From assembly GCF_020662265.1 (NCBI RefSeq), contig NZ_VEWM01000010.1, forward strand, positions 62,001-126,000: DNA of 64,000 nt, written 5' to 3'. Position numbers and translations under genes: made by a program. The notes beneath the pieces are model-generated. The model saw only the letters and a list, made by a program, of their open reading frames with translations, did no database searches and was not told the origin of the DNA. Of the stretch, positions 34,014-42,095 are shown piece by piece (position 1 is the stretch's first letter; every line of letters starts with the position of its first letter). The DNA comes from Psychrobacter sp. I-STPA6b. Its GTDB lineage: Bacteria; Pseudomonadota; Gammaproteobacteria; Pseudomonadales; Moraxellaceae.

Positions 34014-34904
34014 GTGAGTAAAGAATTTCTAAATATTGATGAGTTCATAGCTGAGCTAGAAAGTAAAAACTATCACTGGAATGACCCTAAAACTACTAAT
34101 TTATTATTGGAGCTATTTGATAGTAAAAGGCTAACTCCTGTAATTTTCTACAATGGTAACTTTGATGTGATTTATGAAAATCCTGGTTTTATGTATGATG
34201 AGGTAAGGATTGCAAAAATAGACCACTGTTGTAATTTAAAAGGTTATTTCTATTTTTCTAGCGAAGACATAGTGGATTTTTACTTATATGCGATTGAAAC
34301 TGAGGATAATATTGATAACCTTTGGCTTACTGACTACATGCAGGTAGAAATATATCGCACTTATGGAACAAAGCCCCCTGTTATTAATAAATATATGAGA
34401 GAATACGAAGGTATCTATAATTACCTATTAAGATTTCCAGAAAATAATACTTGGGAAATTTCTTTTAATGAACTTCTATTCCCTACTCATCAAGTAACCG
34501 AAATATTTAAATCCCAAAAACCTAGTGATGAACAATTAACTATAGATAACCTAATGGAATCATTAGAAATAGCAAAAACTACTATAGCACAACAACAAGC
34601 ACAAATAGCTGACCTTAAACAACTAGAACAAGCCCAGTCAAGCCAGCCTAATAAACTTGATATTATTTTTGATGATACTTTTGAACATCATGCCCCAGAC
34701 CTTAAACACGCTATTAACCTATGGCTAGACCTATATGCTAATGGTGAAATAAAAGAAGATTCACATACCAACAAAGCCAATCAATGGATTAAGAAAAATA
34801 CAAATTATGATGATAATGCCATTAGTTCAACTAACCGCATTAGAGAAATAAGCACACCATTAAAAGATTTTGGTGCAAAACGCAGTAAAGAAAATGATAA
34901 ATAG
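34014..34904 (+). CDS. Element-borne protein of unknown function with coiled coil
   Basis: 296 residues from a GTG start with AAGG 7 bases upstream. The N-terminal 170 residues are acidic and aromatic-rich (FYNGNFDVIYENPGFMYDEV). A coiled coil follows (about 182-210, IAKTTIAQQQAQIADLKQLE). The C-terminal 80 residues (DIIFDDTFEHHAPDLKHAINLWLDLYANG) resemble uncharacterised C-terminal domains seen in phage and island proteins. It is more AT-rich than the chromosomal genes and has its own terminator, so it is probably a cargo gene expressed independently of the replication operon. Functions such as phage interference are possible but unsupported. Confidence 0.75.
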   Translation: MSKEFLNIDEFIAELESKNYHWNDPKTTNLLLELFDSKRLTPVIFYNGNFDVIYENPGFMYDEVRIAKIDHCCNLKGYFYFSSEDIVDFYLYAIETEDNIDNLWLTDYMQVEIYRTYGTKPPVINKYMREYEGIYNYLLRFPENNTWEISFNELLFPTHQVTEIFKSQKPSDEQLTIDNLMESLEIAKTTIAQQQAQIADLKQLEQAQSSQPNKLDIIFDDTFEHHAPDLKHAINLWLDLYANGEIKEDSHTNKANQWIKKNTNYDDNAISSTNRIREISTPLKDFGAKRSKENDK

Positions 34905-34931
34905 ATTTATCTGTAAGTTATTGATTTATTT

Positions 34932-34965
34932 ATACCTTAGGTAACTAACCTAAGGTATTTTTTTA
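34932..34965 (+). terminator. Strong terminator after the coiled-coil gene
   Basis: ATACCTTAGGT / ACCTAAGGTAT, an 11-bp perfect stem, followed by seven T. Confidence 0.93.
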
Positions 34966-35047
34966 CCTTACCTTACTTACCTGACCTAGCACTCAACCCC
35001 CTACCATTGCTAACACCTGATAACCCATCAATACAGGAGTTAGTAAT

Positions 35048-35278
35048 ATGTTACACCTATCAGACAACCCCACCGAATTACACCCGCAAGGTCAGACACG
35101 CATTAAGCCTACTGCTGATATTTTAGGCATTCACCATCAAACACTGAGGCGGTGGTGGAAAGCTGGCAAGTTCCCCAAGCCAACCAATATTAACGGCATT
35201 TTACTGTTTAGAAATGCAGATATTCTGGAGTGGTTAGAGCGTCACCAGCCTGCCAGTAATCAAGCAGAGGGGGCATAG
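35048..35278 (+). CDS. AlpA/MerR-like helix-turn-helix regulator (putative excisionase/activator)
   Basis: 76 residues. Residues about 15-70 form a winged HTH: IKPTADILGIHHQTLRRWWKAGKFPKP, then the wing and LLFRNADILEWLERHQ. This is the AlpA / phage excisionase plan, with the Trp-Trp-Lys recognition helix. Such proteins activate integrase genes or drive excision in P4-like elements. It is the first gene of the rightward operon and has a strong binding site (caggag). It overlaps nothing upstream, so the operon promoter must lie in 34966-35047. Confidence 0.85.
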   Translation: MLHLSDNPTELHPQGQTRIKPTADILGIHHQTLRRWWKAGKFPKPTNINGILLFRNADILEWLERHQPASNQAEGA

Positions 35279-35279
35279 T

Positions 35280-35594
35280 ATGACTACTACACGGCAACCC
35301 CTTACCCCCAAACAAACACAAACAGCAATCATTAAAGCCCATCTATTAAGCGGTCAATCTATATCAACATGGCAAGCATACCAGCTATATCAAATCACCT
35401 GCTTAGCCCAACGCATACATGACCTACGCAATGCAGGCATGCCTATTGATAGCGAGATAGTTATTAAAGACGGTAAACGCTTTAGTCTTTACTGGTTAGC
35501 TCATAGCAATGCACAAGCAATGCAAGGCGTATGCACAAGCAATGCTCAAGGTGTGCTTGAAGAATGCCCCAACAATGAATTACAGGGGGCTTAA
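35280..35594 (+). CDS. Small helix-turn-helix protein (HTH_39-like)
   Basis: 104 residues. [29 protein letters not shown], then [23 protein letters not shown] and [11 protein letters not shown], fit the helix-turn-helix domain found in many phage and island proteins that follow a primase-regulator operon. It starts one base after the stop of the AlpA-like gene, so translation is coupled. The last 30 residues are low complexity and Gln/Ala/Asn-rich ([18 protein letters not shown]). It probably binds DNA in element control; targets are unknown. Confidence 0.8.
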   Translation: MTTTRQPLTPKQTQTAIIKAHLLSGQSISTWQAYQLYQITCLAQRIHDLRNAGMPIDSEIVIKDGKRFSLYWLAHSNAQAMQGVCTSNAQGVLEECPNNELQGA

Positions 35595-35596
35595 TC

Positions 35597-36124
35597 ATGT
35601 TAACGATATTAGATAACACTATTCGCATGTTGGACGGCTTATATTCATTAAATGACTTGCACAAGGCGAGTGGTGGACGTAATAAACACCGACCGACTGA
35701 ATTTTTTAGAAGTGAAACAGGCGTAGCCCTAACTGATGAGCTAGAAAGAGAATTTAAGCTAAGTAAAATTCCCACACCTTATAAAAAAGTGGTTATAGGT
35801 AAAGGTAAACCACAAGGTACTTATGTTTGCCTTGACCTCGTTTATGCCTATGCTATGTGGATTAATCCCGCCTTTTATCTGCAAGTCATACGCACCTTTC
35901 ATCATATCGTCACTGGCAATAGCTACACCCAGCAAGTAAATGCCCTTTGCCATGAGATTACACTACTAGAAGAAAAGCTAAGTATTGCTGGCAGGGTGCT
36001 ATGTGTGGGTGGTAAACAAATCAAACCGCAGATGATAAAGGCAAGGGATAATCTATTACGACAAATGCAACCATGCCTAACTTTTGGGGCAGAATTTGAG
36101 CCTACAGGGGGTTGTCATGACTAA
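35597..36124 (+). CDS. KilA-N domain protein
   Basis: 175 residues. [29 protein letters not shown] is the KilA-N opening (positions about 10-38), and [31 protein letters not shown] is its second half. KilA-N is a DNA-binding domain of phage, plasmid and virus proteins, often of regulatory function. The C-terminal 60 residues form a helical segment ([18 protein letters not shown]). The gene is 2 bases after the preceding stop and overlaps the next by 8 bases, so it belongs to the operon. In satellites such proteins are often of unknown role; interference with a helper phage is only speculation. Confidence 0.87.
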   Translation: MLTILDNTIRMLDGLYSLNDLHKASGGRNKHRPTEFFRSETGVALTDELEREFKLSKIPTPYKKVVIGKGKPQGTYVCLDLVYAYAMWINPAFYLQVIRTFHHIVTGNSYTQQVNALCHEITLLEEKLSIAGRVLCVGGKQIKPQMIKARDNLLRQMQPCLTFGAEFEPTGGCHD

Positions 36125-36530
36125 TCAATACAATCACTCCAACCAATCTTTAAAACCGCAATACGGGGTAAATAGACAGCAAAACAACAGTAATAAATTT
36201 CAGTGTAACGGGAACTATTCCCCACTTTGTGAGCCTTCCTCAACTGTGAGGAAGGGTGGCGTAAATAATACGATACCCCATGACAGCAAAAGCCATGATA
36301 TAGGCGTGTGTTTGCCCTATGAGTACATCGAACAATTACTACTCACTATAACCGCCAATGCTAAGGCACTTAATACCGCATCACAGTTATTTTATAACCG
36401 TGCTGAGCTGGCAGACTTCAAACCAATGGGGCGTAAAGAAATTAACACCCTAGCCAATCAGATAAACGATATATCTATGCAGATATTAGACATTGCTGAT
36501 AGCTTAAGCGAGGTAGTTAACGATGAATAG
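36117..36530 (+). CDS. Element protein of unknown function
   Basis: 137 residues from ATG 36117, which overlaps the KilA-N stop. The N-terminal 65 residues are polar, Asn/Gln-rich and probably disordered; the C-terminal 70 form two or three helices ([22 protein letters not shown] and [22 protein letters not shown]). No family recognised. A 9-bp tetraloop hairpin (CCTTCCTCA-ACTG-TGAGGAAGG, 36234-36255) lies within the coding region and could be a regulatory RNA structure. It overlaps the next gene by 8 bases. Confidence 0.65.
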   Translation: MTNQYNHSNQSLKPQYGVNRQQNNSNKFQCNGNYSPLCEPSSTVRKGGVNNTIPHDSKSHDIGVCLPYEYIEQLLLTITANAKALNTASQLFYNRAELADFKPMGRKEINTLANQINDISMQILDIADSLSEVVNDE

Positions 36531-37572
36531 CCAATATGAAAACATTGCCACTGCCTTGCTATTGGTGTTTGTGATAGCAGTACCATCATGCCAGCCCAAT
36601 CATGCAAGAGGTAACGAACAGGGTAACGCTGTTATAACGGACGTTGAACAGGATATTAACGACCGTTCAATGAGCCTTCACCCACTGGGTGAGATACACC
36701 ATCAAATTGAGGACGTTAAACACATAGACCCCTCCCGTCTTTTGGGGAAGGGTTATCCAGCTTTAAATAGTAATATTTTGCGATTTGTTGCGATTGAAAA
36801 CGCCATATTTAATCGTAAACGTGAAAACCACTTGCCAACTGCCAAAGATAATCGGTATGATGGAGTTCTCTTAAAAATCAGTAGCGGACAAGCCAGCCGT
36901 TACCCTTTGGCTTTTTTTGTGTTTGATATTTGCCTAGCCTCTCAAGCAAAGCAAACCATTAGCACAAACTCACACCCCCAAGTCATAGGGGTAAACCGTC
37001 ATATCATGCCAACAATGGCAACTAGCTATGACGGGGTGACATCGCAAAATAAAAGAGCCTTATGGCGAATATGCGGGGCGGTTTCTGTTAGAGCCGAGAG
37101 TGAACCCCGTCACCCTATACCATTAACCACCTATGATGGGGTGGCACAGCCAAATAAAACACCTGTAAAGGGAATAGGCTGGCAGGTGTCTAGTGAGCCT
37201 GAGAGCAAGCCCCATCACCCTATATCAATCAATTCTAATCAAAACTACTTGCCAACCAAGCCAATATCTAGGCATAATGACCCTACTACATTACAAGCGG
37301 TTAAGCCAAGCCGTCATTCATTGGCTATTTTTGTGCCTAGCATTTGTGGTTACTACCCACAAAACACCACAGGCACAAATACGCCCAAACTATGGGCAAG
37401 TCATATCTTGAGCAAGCAGAAGTTTGCAACCAGCTATGACGGGTTGATAGAGCCTAATAAAAGACCTTCGGGGAATAAGCTCAGCCGTCTTGTAACGGTA
37501 GTTGAGACCCGTCACCCTCTATGTGGTGACGACTTACTAACTAAATTACAAGGAGGGCAATATCATGCCTAA
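36523..37572 (+). CDS. Repeat-bearing ORF, possibly Ash-like phage/satellite protein
   Basis: 349 codons. A short hydrophobic start (ALLLVFVIAVPSC) could be a membrane or lipoprotein signal. The rest is unusual: Pro/His/Ser-rich, without regular secondary structure, with a repeated pattern Y-D-G-V-x4-NK and E-x-(R/K)-HP(I/L). The fragment SGQASRYPLAFFVF and its distribution of prolines recall the Ash family of P4-like elements, but this is tentative. Three DNA units inside it form covarying inverted repeats (see the separate entry), so the region may be selected as RNA as much as protein. It overlaps both neighbours by 8 bases. Confidence 0.5.
   Translation: MNSQYENIATALLLVFVIAVPSCQPNHARGNEQGNAVITDVEQDINDRSMSLHPLGEIHHQIEDVKHIDPSRLLGKGYPALNSNILRFVAIENAIFNRKRENHLPTAKDNRYDGVLLKISSGQASRYPLAFFVFDICLASQAKQTISTNSHPQVIGVNRHIMPTMATSYDGVTSQNKRALWRICGAVSVRAESEPRHPIPLTTYDGVAQPNKTPVKGIGWQVSSEPESKPHHPISINSNQNYLPTKPISRHNDPTTLQAVKPSRHSLAIFVPSICGYYPQNTTGTNTPKLWASHILSKQKFATSYDGLIEPNKRPSGNKLSRLVTVVETRHPLCGDDLLTKLQGGQYHA
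37029..37514 (+). other. Three inverted-repeat units with compensatory changes (candidate structured RNA)
   Basis: Unit 1: TGACGGGGT (37029-37037) / ACCCCGTCA (37104-37112). Unit 2: TGATGGGG (37134-37141) / CCCCATCA (37210-37217), with an inner ACACCTG (37159) / CAGGTGT (37183). Unit 3: TGACGGGT (37437-37444) / ACCCGTCA (37507-37514), with inner AAGAC / GTCTT. The C-G pair of units 1 and 3 is T-A in unit 2, a compensatory change. P4 controls immunity with a structured RNA from its operon leader, so a similar RNA is possible. Confidence 0.5.
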
Positions 37573-38173
37573 TTCAAACCGTAATACCTCAACAAATACC
37601 CCATCAATCCCCAATCAAACCATCTTTAAAGCGGGTGATAAAGTCTTATGCCCAATACTAGGCAATGAGCTTTATACCCTGTTAACACTACCTATTGATG
37701 ACCGTTTATATATTGAGCATAACGGCTCATATCGTAGCTTTAACCCTGACGGTAAACACTACTCAGATGACAGACTGCCTGAGCTATTCCACAACACGCC
37801 AGCCAATCGCCAAGCCATTGCCACCTTGTTTGGTCAACAGGTTAGCAGTGATGGCATGGTCAAAATGACCACTCCCCAACCTACTAGAAAAGTCATTGAT
37901 TTAACAGATAGTGACGACAAAGAAGTAATTATCATTAGTGCGTGTGAGTTTTCTGATACCGCTTGTGATGTATTAGGGGCTGGCGAGGTCATGCACGACA
38001 TTGGACAGTTTCTATGGTTAATCTATAACGATAAGTTAAGCATTAGTCAGATTAAAGCAATGGCCAGACTTGTTCATGATACTACTGATAGATGGCATAG
38101 CATTATGAATGGCTTGCTTAACAAACTTAATAAGCCCCTCGAGCGAACAGAGTTTGGCAAGGTGGAGGGTTAA
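37565..38173 (+). CDS. Element protein of unknown function
   Basis: 202 residues, with GGAGG 9 bases before the ATG. The N-terminal 75 residues look like a small beta domain (FKAGDKVLCPILGNELYTLL, then RLYIEHNGSYRSFNPDGKHY), possibly SH3-like. An acidic stretch follows (DLTDSDDKEVIII), then helices with SQIKAMARLVHDTTDRWHSIM. It is not recognised as a known family. It overlaps the previous gene by 8 bases, and the small basic peptide gene starts 3 bases downstream, so it is part of the replication operon. Confidence 0.68.
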   Translation: MPNSNRNTSTNTPSIPNQTIFKAGDKVLCPILGNELYTLLTLPIDDRLYIEHNGSYRSFNPDGKHYSDDRLPELFHNTPANRQAIATLFGQQVSSDGMVKMTTPQPTRKVIDLTDSDDKEVIIISACEFSDTACDVLGAGEVMHDIGQFLWLIYNDKLSISQIKAMARLVHDTTDRWHSIMNGLLNKLNKPLERTEFGKVEG

Positions 38174-38176
38174 TAC

Positions 38177-38293
38177 ATGACACGCCACTTTCCACCACCA
38201 AAACAAAGCAGACGACAAGCCAAACGCAAAAGCTACTATAAAAAGCGTCAACAGACACGCCAGCCAAAAGGTAAGGCAAGGGGGATTAGATGA
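38177..38293 (+). CDS. 38-residue highly basic peptide, translationally coupled to the DUF3987 gene
   Basis: ATG at 38177 with GGAGGGTT 7-14 bases upstream gives MTRHFPPPKQSRRQAKRKSY and a further 18 residues rich in Arg, Lys and Gln. About 17 of 38 residues are Lys, Arg or His. The stop TGA shares ATGA with the next start at 38290. The strong ribosome-binding site and the four-base overlap argue that it is real. It may bind DNA or RNA or assist the adjacent replication protein; nothing more can be said. Confidence 0.7.
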   Translation: MTRHFPPPKQSRRQAKRKSYYKKRQQTRQPKGKARGIR

Positions 38294-40443
38294 CCGCCAT
38301 ATTAGATAAATCATGTACACAACAAAAAGCCCCCACTAGCAATAGTGGAGGCTTAGTAAATATCTTAGCAGACTTTGCACCAGCGACACGGCAAGCACTG
38401 GCAGATGATAGCGTCTTAACTAATCTGTATGACCTACAGCATGAGCTAGACAAGCCATTACAGCTAGATAAAACACTGCTATATCTTGATAGAGATATTA
38501 GCATAACCAGTGGTGAATTGGCAGGCGAGATAGCCCAAAATACTGCCAATACTATTGGCTTAGTGTTAGTAAATAATCAAGATCAGCCTGTCAGTATTGC
38601 TAGCTATGCCCCTAATAGTCATAACAAGCCATTTATTACTGATACAGCTCCACCGTGTGCGTTTGTTATCGGTGATATGAGCCAAGATAGTGACTGGTGG
38701 GCTGTAGATAACTTAGCAGATGCTATTAAGCTATACACTCATCTAACGGTATCTCAAGGGCTTAATATCAGCGTTTTAGTGAGCATAAATGCCTATCAGT
38801 TTAATGATATGGTCAGGCACTTTAGTGAGGTGCAGACTGTCACCATTGCCACCACCATTGTTGATAAAGACAAAGTATGCCAGCCATTGGCTGGCGTGAA
38901 TGCCAAAGCCATTGTAACGGTGTTTGACTTGTTACTATCCTTTGACAATGGGCAAAGCCTTGATGAGATATTAAGTGACCCTGATACCATCACTCATGAC
39001 TTAATGCTGGACATATGGGGCGAACCTGAGCCACTGGCCAACGACCCCAGCAAGCCAACACCCTACCCCATTGACGCATGGCAAGGGTTACTTAAACAGA
39101 CCATAGAGCGTATTGCCTACCACACTCAAACACCATTGGCTATGGCTGGTCAGTGTGTACTAGGTGCTATTGCTCATATTGGGCAACGCTTTATTAACGC
39201 CCCCTTTGGTCATAAGAGTATGCCTGCCAGTCTAATACTGATTACTGAGGGTGAGAGTGGTAGCGGTAAGTCACAAGCTATGGGGCTATCTCACTTTAAA
39301 ATCAAAGAACATGAACGCCAGCAATATGAGAGTTATTTATTATTACTGGACGAGTGGGAAAGCCAAAAAACTACCCTTAAAGGTAGTGAGCTTAAAGACT
39401 TTCTAGCCAATGAACCCAAGCCACAAAACCCTATTACCTTGTTTGATGACGCTACTATCGAACCGATACTAGATAAGTTTATCAATGGTGATATGAATAA
39501 CGGCTCATGGTCAACTGATGAGGCAGGGCAATTCTTTAATGGTCACACCATGAAAGGTGATACTGCAGGTAATGCCCTATCTGCATTAACCAAGCTATGG
39601 AGTGATGGGCAAGTTAGTCGTGTACGCTCACAAAAGAATGCTTTTGCCAATGCCCGTACTCATGCTTATGACGTGCGTATGACTCTTATGTTAATGGGAC
39701 AAAGGGTGATATTAGAACAAGCCCTTACTGATGAGATGATGAACCAGCAAGGCTTTTTAGCAAGGGCTTTGATTGCTTGTCCTGAGAGTTTGCAAGGTAA
39801 GCGTGTATGGAATGATGACCATCGCAGGCAGATAGACCCATACAGTGACCCTGTATTGATTGCTTATTGGCAACGCTGTCATATCTTACTTGACCCACTG
39901 CCCAGCAATGTACCTGAAACACCGCAAGGACAGCCTAACCGCCTGACTGTTAGATGGGCAGATAGACAGGCAGAGCAGGCATTTTATGAGCGTATGCAAG
40001 CCATAGAGAACCGCCAAGCTAAAGGGCAGGTATTGGAATATCTCAAAGCCTATGCCAGCCGTATGGCAGAGAATGCCAGCCGTATTGCCTCATTGATGGC
40101 TTTCTTTGATGACCGCAAGGTGATTACTGCAGATGATATTAACCGAGCCTTTGAGCTAGTGGAATACTCAACATCTGAACGGTTACGCTATCTTGATGCA
40201 ACCCCTACTGGTGAGCAAAACGATAGTGAGAAGTTAAGTTGCTGGCTGGTGGATAAAGCTAAAAGTAAAAATCCCCCTATGCTTAATCGTAGTTATATCT
40301 ATAACGGTTCACCCAAGCCCATGCGTAAAAATAATAAGCTACTACAAAATGAACTTGATATGTTAGAGAGTGCAGGACATATCAAACAGGAAACAGAGGG
40401 TAAAAAGAAAGTAATTTATATTAATCCTAAACTATTAATGTAA
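38290..40443 (+). CDS. DUF3987 primase/helicase-like replication protein
   Basis: 717 residues. The DUF3987 region begins near residue 250 (WQGLLKQTIERIAYHTQTPLA). A Walker A motif, LITEGESGSGKSQAMGL, lies at about residues 315-331 and an acidic Walker-B-like FDDATIEPILDKF near residue 383; FLARALIACPES and the C-terminal winged helix (about 650-710, MLNRSYIYNGSPKPMRKNNKLL) complete it. The N-terminal part (FVIGDMSQDSDWWAVDNL and after) is a separate domain. Such proteins unwind or prime satellite and plasmid DNA. The iteron cluster directly downstream is the likely origin. It is the last gene of the operon. Confidence 0.85.
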   Translation: MTAILDKSCTQQKAPTSNSGGLVNILADFAPATRQALADDSVLTNLYDLQHELDKPLQLDKTLLYLDRDISITSGELAGEIAQNTANTIGLVLVNNQDQPVSIASYAPNSHNKPFITDTAPPCAFVIGDMSQDSDWWAVDNLADAIKLYTHLTVSQGLNISVLVSINAYQFNDMVRHFSEVQTVTIATTIVDKDKVCQPLAGVNAKAIVTVFDLLLSFDNGQSLDEILSDPDTITHDLMLDIWGEPEPLANDPSKPTPYPIDAWQGLLKQTIERIAYHTQTPLAMAGQCVLGAIAHIGQRFINAPFGHKSMPASLILITEGESGSGKSQAMGLSHFKIKEHERQQYESYLLLLDEWESQKTTLKGSELKDFLANEPKPQNPITLFDDATIEPILDKFINGDMNNGSWSTDEAGQFFNGHTMKGDTAGNALSALTKLWSDGQVSRVRSQKNAFANARTHAYDVRMTLMLMGQRVILEQALTDEMMNQQGFLARALIACPESLQGKRVWNDDHRRQIDPYSDPVLIAYWQRCHILLDPLPSNVPETPQGQPNRLTVRWADRQAEQAFYERMQAIENRQAKGQVLEYLKAYASRMAENASRIASLMAFFDDRKVITADDINRAFELVEYSTSERLRYLDATPTGEQNDSEKLSCWLVDKAKSKNPPMLNRSYIYNGSPKPMRKNNKLLQNELDMLESAGHIKQETEGKKKVIYINPKLLM

Positions 40444-40471
40444 TAGCTACTATATGCCCTTAGAAAAATGT

Positions 40472-40760
40472 GCCTAAACTGCCTAAATCACCCCTATGCC
40501 TTATGGTGTGGGGGTTTTGCTTATGAATACCCCTTGCCTACGTCGTGCCTAAATGCCTAAATACCGTCCTAAACAGGTTCTATTTAGGCACAATATAGGC
40601 ATTTTAGGACGGCTTAGGATAGCCAGTTGCATAGCTAAAACCCTTATATATCAAGGCTTACAGACCATTTAGGCAATTTAGGCAGGTTTTTAGGTAAGTA
40701 CATATATTAGATATAAATATATTTTTAGATTTTATTAATGTTCAGTGGCTGGTTGGTGGA
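40472..40760. promoter_or_regulatory. Iteron cluster and AT-rich segment: candidate replication origin of the element
   Basis: GCCTAAA occurs at 40472, 40481, 40547 and 40555, and its complement TTTAGGC at 40583, 40668 and 40677. Near matches lie at 40567, 40594, 40603, 40613 and 40689. Spacing is often 8-9 bases. An AT-rich stretch (40696-40760) follows. The position after a DUF3987-type protein fits an origin. The 380 bases otherwise hold no gene. Confidence 0.72.
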
Positions 40761-40780
40761 TAAAATATAACTTGTAGGAA

Positions 40781-40798
40781 TGTAGTAAAAACACTACA
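40781..40798. promoter_or_regulatory. Candidate operator of the toxin-antitoxin pair
   Basis: TGTAGT-N6-ACTACA inverted repeat, 28 bases before the toxin start, in the position of an autoregulatory HigA site. Confidence 0.5.
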
Positions 40799-40825
40799 AT
40801 ATAAACTATGATAACAGGTGGTTAA

Positions 40826-41158
40826 ATGATTCAAATAAATACAACTGATATTTTCATTAACTGGTTAAAAAAGCTTAAAGACCCCATCGGTAAGGCAGGC
40901 ATTGCTATACGCATTAAACGGGCAGAAAGTGGCAATTTTGGCGACCATAAGATACTACCTAATACAGGAGGTATCTATGAAATGCGAATATTTAAGGGTA
41001 ATGGCTACCGTGTGTATTATGCACAGCAAGGTGAAAACATTTACTTACTTTTGATTGGTGGCAGTAAAGACAGTCAAACCCGAGATGTACAAAAAGCCAT
41101 TGATATATGGCAACAGGTACAACAGGACTTAGAACAGGATAATGACGATGATTGCTGA
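40826..41158 (+). CDS. HigB-like toxin (RelE/ParE superfamily, Gp49 type)
   Basis: 110 residues. WLKKLKDPIGKAGIAIRIKRAESGNFGDHK and GIYEMRIFKGNGYRVYYA, then YLLLIGGSKDSQTRDVQKAI, match the phage-derived Gp49-like / addiction-module killer family. Such toxins are ribosome-dependent mRNA endonucleases or related to them. The toxin is encoded before the antitoxin, as in higBA. The ATG follows an aggtgg binding site. The acidic tail (EQDNDDD) is not typical of the fold. It overlaps the antitoxin by 11-17 bases, so co-translation is expected. It probably stabilises the element. Confidence 0.9.
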   Translation: MIQINTTDIFINWLKKLKDPIGKAGIAIRIKRAESGNFGDHKILPNTGGIYEMRIFKGNGYRVYYAQQGENIYLLLIGGSKDSQTRDVQKAIDIWQQVQQDLEQDNDDDC

Positions 41159-41441
41159 AAAAATAGAAATAACCCCTTTTGATGTTGCTGAGTGTCTTAA
41201 TGATGATGAAACCATTCAAGCCTACCTCAATGAGGTACTGGCAGAAGGTACAGCTAGCGAGTTTGTACAGGCGTTAAATGATGTTGCCAGAGCTAAGGGC
41301 ATGAATGATATTGCCCAAAAATCAGGCATAGGACGCACCACACTTTATAAGTCACTATCTTCTGATAAACCCCGCTTTGAAACGCTATTCAAAGTATTAG
41401 ATAGCATGGGCTTACAGTTTCAAATAGCCAATAAGGCTTAG
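41148..41441 (+). CDS. HigA-like antitoxin (HTH)
   Basis: 97 residues from ATG 41148 (AGGA 8 bases upstream); an in-frame ATG at 41142 is also possible. The protein starts with an N-terminal strand-helix (EITPFDVAECLNDDETIQAYL) and has an HTH of the addiction-module antidote type: FVQALNDVARAKGMNDIAQKSGIGRTTLYKSLS. The end (ETLFKVLDSMGLQFQIANK) is the family's last helix. It should bind both the toxin and its own promoter. It is the last gene of the element before attR. Confidence 0.9.
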   Translation: MIAEKIEITPFDVAECLNDDETIQAYLNEVLAEGTASEFVQALNDVARAKGMNDIAQKSGIGRTTLYKSLSSDKPRFETLFKVLDSMGLQFQIANKA

Positions 41442-41502
41442 TATTTTAAATAAGCACACCTTTACCAACATGGTAACGGTTAACCAATAAGCAACCATAT
41501 AA

Positions 41503-41533
41503 GGGTTAGATTTCAAATCTAGCCCTTTTTTAT
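41503..41533 (+). terminator. Terminator after the antitoxin gene
   Basis: GGGTTAGATTT / AAATCTAGCCC, with one G-T pair, followed by six T. Confidence 0.85.
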
Positions 41534-41902
41534 AATGTAAAAAACCCAGCCATATTGAAAGATGTTTAGTTTTGTTAAGGTTGTGAGGAGTTACTAGGGT
41601 GTGAATAAACTAACACCCTAAGTATTTACTATTGTGGTGATAACTGGCAGGCAACCCAATGACGTTCAAAACGCTGATGGGTGATAATTTTTAGAGTCCA
41701 TAAAAAAGGGTTGCATTTGAAATGCGACCCTTTCTGTCAATAGCTAAACTTTTAATTTCGCGGTCGTAAAAATGTACTTAGGGGGGCGGTCACGCCAGCT
41801 TATTACCCTGAACTTTTTATCTACCCCTACCATCATAAATAACCAACTCAATCAGTGGCATTTATTCCTACCTAGTCAAAAAGGGTCATTTTTTTGAACA
41901 AA
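41534..41902. other. Gene-free right end of the element
   Basis: 370 bases without a gene. A hairpin GGGTTGCATTT / AAATGCGACCC lies at 41708-41734 and ends in T6 on the minus strand, so it may stop leftward transcription. I see no other feature before the GGCTACC repeats. Confidence 0.55.
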
Positions 41903-41914
41903 TGGCTACCAAAA

Positions 41915-41994
41915 CGGCTACCAAAATAGACATAAAAAAGCCCAACCCTATATAAATCAAGGATTTACAGGCATAAAAAAACCCCAAACGGGGG
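41915..41994. repeat. Right attachment-site repeat (attR)
   Basis: Matches 32289-32367 apart from a few changes and a one-base indel. Preceded by TGGCTACCAAAA (41903-41914). It runs into the first arm of the tRNA-Phe terminator. Confidence 0.85.
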
Positions 41995-42002
41995 AGTTTG
42001 GG
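41975..42002 (-). terminator. Terminator of tRNA-Phe, also the integration target
   Basis: CCCCAAAC-N6-GTTTGGGG (41982-42003 region) followed on the minus strand by seven T. It lies about 95 bases downstream of the tRNA. The left repeat lacks its second arm. Confidence 0.82.
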
Positions 42003-42095
42003 GAAAAGGAGAGGTTAGCAAATACTGCAAAACCTTTATTAGGATTATCCATATAATCATATAATAAGGATAACTAAAATATCAGATTAAACAAA

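Larger units (their letters stand above)
32289..41994. mobile_element. Integrative element of phage-satellite type inserted at the tRNA-Phe terminator
   Basis: About 9.7 kb between imperfect direct repeats of about 80 bp (32289-32367 and 41915-41994). Genes in order: tyrosine integrase, unknown coiled-coil protein, AlpA-like HTH, second small HTH protein, KilA-N protein, unknown, long repeat-bearing ORF, unknown, 38-codon basic peptide, DUF3987 ATPase, iteron region and HigBA-like pair. Integrase + regulator + primase + iteron origin with no capsid or conjugation genes is the P4/PICI-like plan. No packaging or capsid-redirecting gene was recognised, so satellite status is inference; a plasmid-like integrative element is the alternative. 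Confidence 0.85.
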
